A stretch of 64,000 nucleotides of DNA, taken from contig NZ_JAZHFS010000023.1 in the NCBI RefSeq assembly GCF_036541405.1, positions 1 through 64,000 of the forward strand, in the 5' to 3' direction. Positions 36,162 through 45,882 of this stretch are shown here, piece by piece. The notes under the pieces were generated by a model. The model saw only the letters and a list, made by a program, of their open reading frames with translations. It did not search any database and was not told where the DNA came from. The position numbers were made by a program, and so were the translations under genes. The stretch is from Clostridium_AD frigoriphilum (GTDB lineage Bacteria; Bacillota; Clostridia; Clostridiales; Clostridiaceae). Numbering within the stretch: the stretch's first letter is position 1; every line of letters begins with the position of its first letter.

Positions 36162-37223
36162 ATGAATATTTATAGCAGTATAAAATTTGCTGATATTGTA
36201 TTTGAGGGCGGTGGTGTAAAGGGTATTGGTCTTGTCGGTGCATTAAAACCATTTGAGCAAAAGGGATATCAGTGGAAAAATATTTGTGGGAATTCTGCGG
36301 GGTCCATTGTAGCGGCACTAGTTGCAGTTGGTTACTCAAGTGATGAGATAAAAAAATTAATGATAGATCTAGATTATACAAAAATTGCCGATAAAAATTA
36401 TTCTATCATGCCATTTTTCTCTAATGCTAACAATTTACTTTTTAAAAAGGGTCTTTTTAAAGGTGATTATATAAAAAACTGGATTGATGATGCTCTTTCA
36501 AATAAACTTAAACTACGTAGTAAAAAGAAAGTAACTTTTGGAGATTTGATAATTCCAGATGAACAAGGTATTCTTTTAAATAATAAAAAGTATAAAAGAA
36601 AATATAAACTGCACATTATAGCAACGGACATAAGCCGTGGAAAGATGATAATACTACCTGAAGATATTGCTGAATACGGCATAAATCCTGATGAGTTCGA
36701 GGTAAGTTTGGCAATTAGAATGAGCATATCTATTCCATACTTTTTTCAACCTGTAAAGTTATTAAAAAAAAATTCCAATAGAAAATCTCTAATTGTTGAT
36801 GGTGGTGTTTTAAGCAATTACCCAGTTTGGATTTTTGATGTAAATGCTATACCAGACTGGCCAACCATTGGTTTTAAACTTGGAGGGAATAAAGAAATAC
36901 GAGAACATAAAATTACAAATATTTTAAACTTCACTAGCTCAATAATTGAGACTATGCTAGAAGCACAAGATGATATTCATATAAGCGAGATGAATTTTTT
37001 ACGAACAGTAAAAATCGATACTCTTGATATTAAAACTACAGATTTTAATATAGAAAGCAAAAAAATAATTGATTTATATAATTCAGGGGAAGCTTGTGCT
37101 AGGAGTTTTCTCCAAACCTTCGAAAGCGACTTTAAAAAGCATAGGATTCTGAGAGTTAATTCTCTTAATAATAGAACTTTTAAACGTATTTGTGATAGTT
37201 TTACATCAAATGGTATTTGTTAA
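36162..37223 (+). CDS. Patatin-like phospholipase
   Basis: 353-aa serine lipid hydrolase with a Ser-Asp dyad. The oxyanion motif EGGGVKGIGLVGAL (residues 15-28), the nucleophile GNSAGS (Ser47) and the catalytic VDGGVLSNYP define the family. No signal peptide, so it acts inside the cell or is exported by another route. The start at 36162 is chosen because AAGGGGTGG precedes it; the ATG 6 codons upstream overlaps that site. Single gene with a shared bidirectional terminator. Confidence 0.92.
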   Translation: MNIYSSIKFADIVFEGGGVKGIGLVGALKPFEQKGYQWKNICGNSAGSIVAALVAVGYSSDEIKKLMIDLDYTKIADKNYSIMPFFSNANNLLFKKGLFKGDYIKNWIDDALSNKLKLRSKKKVTFGDLIIPDEQGILLNNKKYKRKYKLHIIATDISRGKMIILPEDIAEYGINPDEFEVSLAIRMSISIPYFFQPVKLLKKNSNRKSLIVDGGVLSNYPVWIFDVNAIPDWPTIGFKLGGNKEIREHKITNILNFTSSIIETMLEAQDDIHISEMNFLRTVKIDTLDIKTTDFNIESKKIIDLYNSGEACARSFLQTFESDFKKHRILRVNSLNNRTFKRICDSFTSNGIC

Positions 37224-37290
37224 ATTTCGCCCTTAAGATTTTTAGAATTTAATTTATAACAAAAACCATTTACTTTTGAAAATATCATAA

Positions 37291-37330
37291 AAAAAACGTA
37301 ACAAGCAGAAATTCACTTGGTACGTTTTTT
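37291..37330. terminator. Bidirectional terminator between the patatin gene and argH
   Basis: AAAAAACGTA (37291-37300) pairs with TACGTTTTTT (37321-37330), with an inner CAAG/CTTG pair, between converging genes. Confidence 0.85.
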
Positions 37331-37367
37331 ATTTTAAATCCATAATGGTACATGTATAAAGCAGGTT

Positions 37368-38681
37368 TTACATTTCTTTTTTTATACCGCGACTTATTGT
37401 GTTTTCATAATCTATAAATTCATATACGTCTTTCTCAAATAAATCACTAAAACTTTTAAGTTCATCTAAATTTAATTCTTCAATTGCCTTATTTTTTTTC
37501 TCACATGTAATAACAATATTTCCTATAACGGAGTGAGCATCTCTAAATGCCATTCCCTTATTAACAAGATAATCTGCAGCTTCCGTAGCATTTAAAAAAC
37601 CTCTTTTAACTGCATTATGCATATTATCTTTTTTGATTTTTAAAGTTCCTAACATTTCATTCATAATTTTTATGCATTTTAATACTGTATCAACAGCATC
37701 AAAGAAAGGTTCTTTATCTTCTTGCATATCTTTATTATAGGCAAGTGGGATTCCCTTCATAGTTGTAAGGAGACTCATTAAATCTCCGTACACTCTTCCA
37801 GTTTTTCCTCTTATTAATTCTGCTGCATCTGGGTTTCTTTTTTGAGGCATTATACTACTACCTGTGGAGAACTCATCACTAATTTCAATGAAATTAAATT
37901 CTTTAGTACTCCATAAAATTAATTCCTCACTAAGTCTACTAAAATGCATCATTATTATAGAGAATGCAGATAGAAGTTCTAATAAATAATCTCTATCACT
38001 TACTCCATCCATAAAATTATCTACAGGCTTTTTAAACTCTAACTCTTTTGTTGTAAATTTTCTGTCAGTATCATACGTTGTTCCAGCAAGAGCACAACAT
38101 CCAAGAGGATTTTCATCCATAATTTCAATAGCACTAGTAAGCCTTTTTTTATCTCGACTAAGCATACTGTAATATGCCATTATATGTTGCTTAAATGTCA
38201 CTACCTGAGCTCTTTGCATATGTGTATAACCTGGCATTATAACAGCATTTTCATTCCCTAATATTTTAATTGTTTCTAAAATTATATCTAAATTATCAAT
38301 AACATCCAAGGCCTTATATTTTGAATATAATCTCATATCTACTGCAACTTGATCATTTCTGCTTCTTGCTGTATGGAGTTTTTTGCCTACCTCACCTATG
38401 GTTTTAATAAGGTTTATTTCCATAAAGCTATGAATATCCTCATAATCGCCTTCGATTTTTAATTTACCTTCTTTGATGTCAGACATTATAGAATTTAAAC
38501 CGTCAACTATAGTTTTACTTTCCTCATTTGTTAGAATGTTGCATTTTGCAAGCATTTTAACATGAGCAATACTTCCAATAATATCTTCATAATACAATTT
38601 TTTATCAAAGCTAAGAGAACTATTAAAGTCCTCCATAAGCTTACTTTCTTTACTCAAAAATCTTCCGCCCCAAAGTTTCAT
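37368..38681 (-). CDS. argH: Argininosuccinate lyase
   Basis: 437-aa fumarase-superfamily enzyme that splits argininosuccinate into arginine and fumarate, the last step of arginine synthesis. The signature GSSIMPQKRNPDAAELIRGK and the blocks LHTARSRNDQVA and TYDTDR are present. The start at 38681 (MKLWGGRFL) is preferred over an ATG 4 codons upstream because of the GGGTGACA spacing and the family N-terminus. It follows argG by 38 bp in an operon. Confidence 0.97.
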   Translation of the reverse strand: MKLWGGRFLSKESKLMEDFNSSLSFDKKLYYEDIIGSIAHVKMLAKCNILTNEESKTIVDGLNSIMSDIKEGKLKIEGDYEDIHSFMEINLIKTIGEVGKKLHTARSRNDQVAVDMRLYSKYKALDVIDNLDIILETIKILGNENAVIMPGYTHMQRAQVVTFKQHIMAYYSMLSRDKKRLTSAIEIMDENPLGCCALAGTTYDTDRKFTTKELEFKKPVDNFMDGVSDRDYLLELLSAFSIIMMHFSRLSEELILWSTKEFNFIEISDEFSTGSSIMPQKRNPDAAELIRGKTGRVYGDLMSLLTTMKGIPLAYNKDMQEDKEPFFDAVDTVLKCIKIMNEMLGTLKIKKDNMHNAVKRGFLNATEAADYLVNKGMAFRDAHSVIGNIVITCEKKNKAIEELNLDELKSFSDLFEKDVYEFIDYENTISRGIKKEM

Positions 38682-38719
38682 ATTGTCACCCACTTTACCT
38701 TTTGTATATTTTGTAATTT

Positions 38720-39925
38720 TTATTTAAAATTATTTAAATGTTTATATGCTTTTATTTTACTTGGTAATGCGAACAAGTTAATAAATCCTTCTGCATCTTT
38801 ATGATCATATAATACGCTAGCTCCAAATGAAGATATACTTGCATCGTATAGTGCATTAGGCGATTCTTTACTTGCTACCATAATATTTCCTTTATAAAGT
38901 TTCAATGTAACAGATCCTGTTACAGTTTCTTGAGTTTTATCTACAAATGCATCAAGAGCTTCTCTCATTGTAGTAAACCAAAGTCCATCATAAACAAGTT
39001 CTCCGTATTTTTGTGATACTTGGTATTTATAGTGAAGAGTATCTTTATCTATAGTTATTTCCTCTAGTTCTTTATGAGCTGCATAAAGAACAGTACCACC
39101 TGGTGTTTCATATATTCCTCTTGATTTCATTCCAACAAGTCTATTCTCTACTAAATCTACAACACCTATTCCATTTTCTCCACCAATTTTATTTAATATC
39201 TTAACGATATCTATTGGTTCAAGTTTGACGCCGTTAACTTTTGTAGCAATTCCCTTTTCAAAATATATTTCTACAAGAGTAGGTTCATCTGGAGCTTGTT
39301 CTGGAGGTGTAACCATAAGGTACATTTCTCTTTTGTGATCATTTTTAAAATCTTCAATATCTCCGCCTTCGTGACTTGCATGCCATAAGTTTTGATCAAC
39401 TGAATATATTTTTTCCTTACTAACATTTATTTCTATACCTCTAGCATTAGCATAATCGATAGCATCTTCTCTTGACGTTATATCCCAAATTCTCCAAGGA
39501 GCAATAATCTTAATAGACGGATCTATAGCTGCTATTGCAACTTCAAATCTAACTTGATCATTTCCCTTACCAGTACATCCGTGACATATATATTTTGCCC
39601 CTTCTTTATGTGCAATTTCTACAAGTTTTTTAGCTATTAATGGTCTTGCATAAGCTGTACCTAATAAATACTTTCCTTCATAAGTAGCATTTGCTTTAAC
39701 ACCTTTAAACACGTACTCTTTGATGAACTGAGCTGTTAAGTTCTCAATATATATTTTCACAGCTCCTGAACTCATAGCTTTTTTCTCAATTGCTTTCATA
39801 TCATCCTCTTGTCCAACATTAATACATGCTGCTACAACATCCATATCATAGTTTTCCTTGAGCCAAGCTATTATTATAGAAGTATCTAATCCCCCTGAAT
39901 ATGCTAAAACTACTTTTTCTTTCAT
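38720..39925 (-). CDS. argG: Argininosuccinate synthase
   Basis: 401-aa enzyme joining citrulline and aspartate with ATP. The PP-loop LAYSGGLDTSIIIAWL lies at the N-terminus, with GCTGKGNDQVRFE and the citrulline-site block TPEQAPD-like region downstream. The start at 39925 follows AAAGGGGAAATTAAA. First gene of argG-argH; the spacer upstream holds TGAATAAT repeats that could be arginine-repressor half-sites. Confidence 0.97.
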   Translation of the reverse strand: MKEKVVLAYSGGLDTSIIIAWLKENYDMDVVAACINVGQEDDMKAIEKKAMSSGAVKIYIENLTAQFIKEYVFKGVKANATYEGKYLLGTAYARPLIAKKLVEIAHKEGAKYICHGCTGKGNDQVRFEVAIAAIDPSIKIIAPWRIWDITSREDAIDYANARGIEINVSKEKIYSVDQNLWHASHEGGDIEDFKNDHKREMYLMVTPPEQAPDEPTLVEIYFEKGIATKVNGVKLEPIDIVKILNKIGGENGIGVVDLVENRLVGMKSRGIYETPGGTVLYAAHKELEEITIDKDTLHYKYQVSQKYGELVYDGLWFTTMREALDAFVDKTQETVTGSVTLKLYKGNIMVASKESPNALYDASISSFGASVLYDHKDAEGFINLFALPSKIKAYKHLNNFK

Positions 39926-39986
39926 TTTAATTTCCCCTTTCAATTTTGTTTATTTTGTACTAATATCAACCTATTAATTATTTTGG

Positions 39987-40030
39987 TGAATAATCATGTT
40001 TACTAACTTGTAATTAATTTTATGAATAAT
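39987..40030. promoter_or_regulatory. Possible arginine-repressor sites upstream of argG
   Basis: TGAATAATCAT (39987-39997) and ATGAATAATA (40022-40031) each resemble half of an ARG box (TGAATAAATATTCA type) and lie 60-100 bp upstream of argG. The full dyads are imperfect. Confidence 0.35.
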
Positions 40031-40040
40031 AAGCGTTACC

Positions 40041-40772
40041 CTAAAGTACTTTATTTAAAAACTCTCTAGTTCGCCGCTCTTTAGGAGCCATAAACAATTC
40101 TTCTGGCGTTCCCTCTTCTACTATTTTTCCTCCGTCCATGAAAATTACTCTGTCTGCAACATCTTTTGCAAATCCCATTTCGTGGGTTACAACAACCATT
40201 GTCATGCCTTCTTTTGCAAGATCTTTCATTACGCCTAGAACCTCTCCAACTAGTTCTGGGTCTAATGAAGATGTTGGTTCATCAAATAACATTATGTCAG
40301 GTCTCATAGCGAGTGACCTTGCTATAGCTACTCTTTGTTTTTGACCTCCTGATAACTTGGATGGGTATTCATCTACCTTTTCTTTAAGGCCAACCTTTTC
40401 AATAATTATTTTTGCTCTTTTTAGCACTTCTTCTCTCTCTTCATGTTTAACTGTAATTGGAGCTTCGATTACATTTTGCATTACAGTCATATGATGAAAT
40501 AAGTTAAAGTTTTGAAATACCATACCTACTTTTTCAATGGTATTTCTCATATGCTTTTTATTTTTAACATCTAACTTTTCTCCCTCAATAAAAACCTCGC
40601 CATCATTGGGTACTTCAAGATGATTTAAACACCTTAAAAATGTGCTTTTTCCTGAACCAGAAGGACCTATTATAACTAACACTTCTCCTTTTTCAACAGT
40701 TACATTTAGACCTTCAAACACTGTTAGTTTACCAAATTTTTTAGTTAAGTTTTTAGTCTCAATCATATACAT
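40041..40772 (-). CDS. Polar amino acid ABC transporter, ATP-binding subunit (GlnQ/ArtP-like)
   Basis: 243-aa ATPase with Walker A GPSGSGKST, signature LSGGQKQR, Walker B IMLFDEPTSSLD and switch VTHEMGFA, the PAAT-family set. Kept ATG 40772 because GAGGTG lies 7 nt upstream. Third gene of a binding-protein, permease, ATPase operon placed next to argGH, which together with an ARG-like box suggests arginine or a related basic amino acid as the substrate (inference). Confidence 0.93.
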   Translation of the reverse strand: MYMIETKNLTKKFGKLTVFEGLNVTVEKGEVLVIIGPSGSGKSTFLRCLNHLEVPNDGEVFIEGEKLDVKNKKHMRNTIEKVGMVFQNFNLFHHMTVMQNVIEAPITVKHEEREEVLKRAKIIIEKVGLKEKVDEYPSKLSGGQKQRVAIARSLAMRPDIMLFDEPTSSLDPELVGEVLGVMKDLAKEGMTMVVVTHEMGFAKDVADRVIFMDGGKIVEEGTPEELFMAPKERRTREFLNKVL

Positions 40773-40787
40773 CCTATATCACCTCTG

Positions 40788-41435
40788 CTAATATACTGAC
40801 AGTTTTTTTTCGTAATGTGAAAATACTGTAGTAAAAATTGTTGTCATTAAAAGATACAAACATCCTGCTATAAAGAAAGATTCCATTGGTCTAAATGTTG
40901 ATGCAGATAAAATCTGTGCTTTTCTCATAACTTCCGACATAGTAATGGTTGACACCAATGACGTATCTTTAAGCATTGTTATAAACTCATTACCAACTGA
41001 TGGAATAATTATCTTGAAAGTTTGTGGTAATACCACTCTTTTCATAGTATCTATATAAGTGAATCCTAAGGATCTGCAAGCTTCAAATTGCCCCTTATCT
41101 ACCGATAGTATTCCACCTCTTATTATTTCTGCCATATATGCTCCTGAATTTAAACTAAGTCCTATTATTGCCGTTTGAAAGGGTGAAAGCTGAACACCTA
41201 CAAATGGTAATACATAATAAAAAGCAAATAATTGAAGAAGCATAGGCGTTCCCCTGAATATCCAGGTGTAAAACCCTGCTACACAAGCCAGCAATTTATT
41301 TTTAGATAGTTTCATTAATGCTGTAACTATCCCTATTAAAGTTCCGATTACTACTGATATTATAGTTAGTTCTATTGTAAGCAAACTTCCTTGTAATAAC
41401 ACAGGAAACATTTCTTTTAAAATACTTATATCCAT
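40788..41435 (-). CDS. Polar amino acid ABC transporter, permease subunit
   Basis: 215 aa with five membrane helices and the EAA loop ACRSLGFTYIDTMKRVVLPQT that docks on the ATPase. It follows the binding-protein gene by 47 bp and is followed by the ATPase gene after 15 bp. A single permease gene means a homodimeric channel, as in many His/Gln/Arg systems. Confidence 0.92.
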   Translation of the reverse strand: MDISILKEMFPVLLQGSLLTIELTIISVVIGTLIGIVTALMKLSKNKLLACVAGFYTWIFRGTPMLLQLFAFYYVLPFVGVQLSPFQTAIIGLSLNSGAYMAEIIRGGILSVDKGQFEACRSLGFTYIDTMKRVVLPQTFKIIIPSVGNEFITMLKDTSLVSTITMSEVMRKAQILSASTFRPMESFFIAGCLYLLMTTIFTTVFSHYEKKLSVY

Positions 41436-41482
41436 TCTTGACCTCCCAATATTTCCCTAAAGCAAATAACAATTATTAATAT

Positions 41483-42274
41483 CTATTTCTTATATGCGTC
41501 AAATCCGAACCATTTTTGAGAAATCTTAGAAAGGGTCCCATCGGCTTTTAGTTCATTAAGTGCTTTTTGCACAGCTGCTTGTAATTCCTTATCTTGTTTT
41601 TTAAATCCAATTCCAATAGGTTCTTTACTAATTTGTTCATTTAGAACTTTGAATTGGCCGGGCTTCTTGGCTACATAATATTGGCCAACTTGAGCATCCA
41701 TAACTACTGCATCTACTCTTCCAATTGATAAGTCTTGGTATGCATCCGTAATTTTGTCATACCTTTTAACTTCCTTAAGTCCCTTCATCGCTGTTGCTGC
41801 GGTATCGCCTGTAGAACCTAACTGACAAGATACTATTTTACCTTTTAAATCATCTATTTTTGTTATTTTCGTATTTCCTTGTTTTACAATAGCAACTTGA
41901 CCACCCATCACATAAGAGTCTGAGAAGTTTATACTCTTTTTTCTAGCATCTGTAATACTCATAGCTGAAATTATAACATTAAATTTTGATGATCCAAGAG
42001 CTAAAACCATTCCATTAAAATCATTAGTAATATATTCTGTCTTTACTCCTAACTTCTTTCCTACTGCATCTCCTAAATCCACATCAAAACCAACTAACTT
42101 ATTTTTAGAATCTCTAAATTCCATTGGAGGATAAGAATCATCTAGTCCTACTGTAAGTTTACCTGATGCCTTAACTGCTTCTAACGAATTAACCTTTGCT
42201 TGTTTCTGCCCACAACCGACAAGTAATACACTCGCCATAGTAACTATTAATATTATCGACATGAATTTTTTCAA
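41483..42274 (-). CDS. Amino acid ABC transporter, substrate-binding lipoprotein
   Basis: 263 aa. A lipoprotein signal peptide ends in the lipobox LLVGC (Cys21); the mature part is a family 3 solute-binding protein (LTVGLDDSYPPMEFRDSKNK, LVGFDVDLGDAVGKKLGV, SDSYVMGGQ). It captures a polar amino acid outside the membrane and hands it to the permease. The position next to argG and the ARG-like box upstream suggest arginine, citrulline or ornithine, but the binding residues cannot settle this. Confidence 0.92.
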   Translation of the reverse strand: MKKFMSIILIVTMASVLLVGCGQKQAKVNSLEAVKASGKLTVGLDDSYPPMEFRDSKNKLVGFDVDLGDAVGKKLGVKTEYITNDFNGMVLALGSSKFNVIISAMSITDARKKSINFSDSYVMGGQVAIVKQGNTKITKIDDLKGKIVSCQLGSTGDTAATAMKGLKEVKRYDKITDAYQDLSIGRVDAVVMDAQVGQYYVAKKPGQFKVLNEQISKEPIGIGFKKQDKELQAAVQKALNELKADGTLSKISQKWFGFDAYKK

Positions 42275-42309
42275 TTTAGCATTCCCCCATTTATTATATA
42301 ATAACGTTG

Positions 42310-42323
42310 TGAATATTTATACA
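42310..42323 (-). promoter_or_regulatory. ARG-box-like site upstream of the amino acid transporter operon
   Basis: On the minus strand TGTATAAATATTCA differs at one position from a perfect TGAATAAATATTCA dyad, close to the ArgR/AhrC consensus. A second half-site (ATATTCAATA region, 42335-42347) lies beside it, 36-75 bp upstream of the transporter start. Confidence 0.55.
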
Positions 42324-42535
42324 TTTAATTGTATATTGAATATTCTATTTATATTTTCTTTGATTACTGACAGCCGACTTATTTTATTGGTTTAACTGGC
42401 TTTCTTTTATTTATTATATATTACTTTTAATAATAATGCAATGTATTTTACTAATATTTATTCATTATATGTGATAATTATGCATGATATATCATGAAAA
42501 CTTTTTCAAACTAGCCCATTTAATGATTTTGACAA

Positions 42536-42588
42536 AAAAATAAAAATGCCATTAGCTTTATAATAAGCCAATGGCATTTTTATTTTTT
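42536..42588 (-). terminator. Terminator of carAB
   Basis: AAAAATAAAAATGCCATT (42536-42553) pairs with the downstream copy ending near 42588, with an inner GCTT/AAGC stem and T-runs on both sides. It is 11 bp after the carB stop on the minus strand. Confidence 0.85.
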
Positions 42589-42598
42589 TATAAAACAG

Positions 42599-45500
42599 TT
42601 AATCAGCCATATTGAATACTTCTAAATCTTCACTTCTAATATTTTTCTTCATAATCTCTACTAATGCTTTTGCAGTGTCCAGAGATGTTAATATACCTAA
42701 AGAACTTTCAATTGCTGTTCTTCTAATTCTAAATCCATCTGTTTTTGAATCATTTCCTTTTGTAGGGGTATTTATAACTAAATCAACATGCCTGCCTTTA
42801 ATTACATCAATTATATTAGGCGTTCCATCTGAAATCTTTTTAACCTCTATGGTATCAATTCCATTATCTCTTAATAGCTTAGCTGTACCCTTCGTCGCTA
42901 TAAATTTATAATTAAGTTCACTAAATCCCTTAGCTATATACAAGAATTCATCATAATCTAGTGGGTTTATTGTTGCAAGTATAACACCGTTTTCTTTTTT
43001 TACATTCATCCCAGAAGCAATAAAACCTTTATATAAAGCCTCATCAAAAGTTCTTCCTATTCCTAAAACCTCTCCAGTTGATCTCATTTCCGGTCCAAGA
43101 CATACCTCAACCTCTGGAAGTTTTTGAGTCGAAAATACAGGTACCTTAACCGACACTAATTTAGGCTCCTTGTAAATTCCGAATCCATATCCCAAATCCT
43201 TTAATTTTTCTCCTAGCATTACTCTTGTAGCAAGATCTACTATTGGAACCTTACTAACCTTACTTATATATGGAACTGTACGGCTAGCCCTTGGATTAAC
43301 CTCTATGATATAAAGTTCATCTTTGAATTCTATAAATTGAATATTAACCATACCTATAACTTCAAGGCCTATTGCTATTTTTTTTGTATATTCTAATATT
43401 TTATCTTTTATATCATCTGATATATTTTGGCTTGGATATATTGTAATACTATCTCCAGAATGAACCCCTGCTCTCTCTAGATGTTCCATAATTCCTGGGA
43501 TTAATATTTCTTCACCATCACAGATAGCATCAACTTCTATTTCTCTACCTAATAAATACCTATCAATAAGAACAGGATTTTTCTTATCCTTTTCAAATGC
43601 ATTTTTTAAATAATGTCTTAGTTCCTTTTCCTCATAAGTTATTTCCATTCCTTGTCCACCTAATACATAAGACGGCCTAACTAAAACAGGGTATCCTATA
43701 TTTTCAGCCTCACATAATCCATCTTTTATATTCCAAACTGCTTTTCCTTTGGGTCTGTTTATATTTAATTTTTCTAGTAATGCATCAAATTTCTCTCTGT
43801 CCTCTGCTGCATCTATTTGATCAGGTTTAGTTCCGTATATAGGTATCTTTTTTTCACTTAAGAACTGAGCAAGTTTAATAGCTGTTTGACCTCCAAATTG
43901 AAGTATAACTCCATCTGGTTTTTCTTTTTCAACAATATTAAATACTTCTTCCTCTGTTAGTGGTTCGAAATATAATTTATCTGAAATATTAAAATCCGTG
44001 CTTACAGTTTCTGGGTTATTATTTACTATAATCGTTTCAATTCCCAGTTTTTTGAGGGCAATTACACTATGAACAGATGCATAATCGAACTCAATGCCCT
44101 GGCCTATCCTTATAGGACCTGATCCTATTACCATAACCTTTTTCCTACTACTCACTTCAACCTCATCATATTCATCATAAGTTGAAAAATAATATGGTGA
44201 TAAGGCTTCAAATTCTCCACCGCATGTATCTACCATCTTATATACAGGTTTAATATCCAATGTGTTTCTAAGTTCATAAATTTCATTTGGGCATGTGCCT
44301 AATAAATCTGCTATTCCTTTATCAGAAAATCCCTTTTTCTTTAGTAGGTATAACCATTCTTTATTCATATCCTTTAGTGTAGATTTTTTTATCTTTTCTT
44401 CTTCATCTACTATCCATTTGATTTTATTTACAAAGAAATTATCTATTCCTGTAATTTCCGAAAGTTTTTCGGCTCTATAATCACGACGGAGCATCTCAGC
44501 TAAATAGAATATTCGTTCATCATCAGCAGCCATTACTCTTTTCTTTAATTCTTTTAAGCTTTTCTCTTCTAATGAATCATATTGCATTGAATATTGCCCA
44601 ATTTCTAGAGATCTAATCCCTTTTAATAGTGCGGCTTCAAAGTTACTCCCAATTGCCATTATTTCGCCAGTTGCCATCATCTTTGTACCAAGCACCCTAT
44701 TTGCCTCATCAAATTTATCAAAAGGCCACCTAGGAATTTTAACAACTACATAATCGAGTGATGGCTCAAAACATGCGTAAGTTTTTTGTGTTACCGCATT
44801 TTTAATTTCATCTAGTGCATATCCTAACGCTATTTTGGTTGCTACTTTTGCAATGGGATATCCTGTAGCCTTTGAAGCTAGTGCTGAAGATCTACTTACC
44901 CTTGGATTAATTTCTATGACCGCATACTCAAAGCTTTTTGGATCAAGTGCAAGTTGAACATTACAACCGCCTTCAATACCTACACTATTTATAATATCTA
45001 TAGATGCACTTCTAAGCATTTGGTACTCTTTATCAGAAAGTGTTTGACTTGGTGCTACAACAATACTATCTCCAGTATGTATTCCAACAGGATCTATATT
45101 TTCCATATTACATATGGTAATACAATTACCTAAGCTATCCCTCATAACTTCATACTCTATTTCTTTCCAGCCTTTAATACTTTTTTCTAAAAGGACTTGC
45201 CCTATAGAACTTAATTGTAATCCTAACTCTAGAATTTCAATTAGTTCCTCCTCAGTTTCAGCAATTCCGCCTCCACTACCGCCCATAGTATATGCAGGTC
45301 TTACAATTACAGGATAACCTATTTCGCTTGCAAACTTTACTCCAGTGGCTACATCTGTAGCAATTTCACTTTCTACAACCGGCTGATTAATTTCTTGCAT
45401 CAAATCTCTAAAAAGTTCTCTATCTTCACCTTTTTTTATTGCTTCTATAGAGGTTCCAATTACTTTTACATTATATTTATCCAAAATCCCTTTATCTGCT

Positions 45501-45805
45501 AATTCTACAGCTAAATTTAATCCTGTTTGACCTCCCATACCAGCAAGTAAGCTATCTGGTCTTTCCTTTGCAATAACCTTTTCTAAAAATTCTATAGTTA
45601 AAGGCTCTATATAAACAATGCCAGCAATTTCTTTATCTGTCATTATTGTTGCTGGATTACTGTTTACAAGTACAACTTCTACGCCTTCCTCTTCTAATGC
45701 TTGACAAGCCTGTGTTCCAGAGTAATCGAACTCCGCAGCTTGACCTATTATTATTGGACCTGATCCAACTACTAATACTTTTTTAATATTCTTATCTAAT
45801 GGCAT
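42599..45805 (-). CDS. carB: Carbamoyl phosphate synthase, large subunit
   Basis: 1068-aa enzyme that makes carbamoyl phosphate from glutamine-derived ammonia, bicarbonate and two ATP, feeding arginine and pyrimidine synthesis. It has two ATP-grasp halves (N-half GSGPIIIGQAAEFDYSGTQA and GGSGGGIAETEEEL; C-half GSGPIRIGQGIEFDYASVH and GGQGMEITYEEKEL) and a C-terminal methylglyoxal-synthase-like allosteric domain (about residues 930-1068) where UMP and ornithine bind in relatives. Length is normal. It follows carA by 77 bp. Confidence 0.98.
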   Translation of the reverse strand: MPLDKNIKKVLVVGSGPIIIGQAAEFDYSGTQACQALEEEGVEVVLVNSNPATIMTDKEIAGIVYIEPLTIEFLEKVIAKERPDSLLAGMGGQTGLNLAVELADKGILDKYNVKVIGTSIEAIKKGEDRELFRDLMQEINQPVVESEIATDVATGVKFASEIGYPVIVRPAYTMGGSGGGIAETEEELIEILELGLQLSSIGQVLLEKSIKGWKEIEYEVMRDSLGNCITICNMENIDPVGIHTGDSIVVAPSQTLSDKEYQMLRSASIDIINSVGIEGGCNVQLALDPKSFEYAVIEINPRVSRSSALASKATGYPIAKVATKIALGYALDEIKNAVTQKTYACFEPSLDYVVVKIPRWPFDKFDEANRVLGTKMMATGEIMAIGSNFEAALLKGIRSLEIGQYSMQYDSLEEKSLKELKKRVMAADDERIFYLAEMLRRDYRAEKLSEITGIDNFFVNKIKWIVDEEEKIKKSTLKDMNKEWLYLLKKKGFSDKGIADLLGTCPNEIYELRNTLDIKPVYKMVDTCGGEFEALSPYYFSTYDEYDEVEVSSRKKVMVIGSGPIRIGQGIEFDYASVHSVIALKKLGIETIIVNNNPETVSTDFNISDKLYFEPLTEEEVFNIVEKEKPDGVILQFGGQTAIKLAQFLSEKKIPIYGTKPDQIDAAEDREKFDALLEKLNINRPKGKAVWNIKDGLCEAENIGYPVLVRPSYVLGGQGMEITYEEKELRHYLKNAFEKDKKNPVLIDRYLLGREIEVDAICDGEEILIPGIMEHLERAGVHSGDSITIYPSQNISDDIKDKILEYTKKIAIGLEVIGMVNIQFIEFKDELYIIEVNPRASRTVPYISKVSKVPIVDLATRVMLGEKLKDLGYGFGIYKEPKLVSVKVPVFSTQKLPEVEVCLGPEMRSTGEVLGIGRTFDEALYKGFIASGMNVKKENGVILATINPLDYDEFLYIAKGFSELNYKFIATKGTAKLLRDNGIDTIEVKKISDGTPNIIDVIKGRHVDLVINTPTKGNDSKTDGFRIRRTAIESSLGILTSLDTAKALVEIMKKNIRSEDLEVFNMAD

Positions 45806-45882
45806 ATGAATTCCTCCCGTATAATCTGTTATTCTCTTTTTTTTATGTATTTTATCTTATAAAAATGGCTGTTTAAATTATT

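Larger units (their letters stand above)
42275..42598. other. Spacer between the amino acid transporter and carB
   Basis: No gene. It contains the ARG-box-like site (42310-42323) and promoter region of the transporter operon and the carB terminator (42536-42588). Confidence 0.5.
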
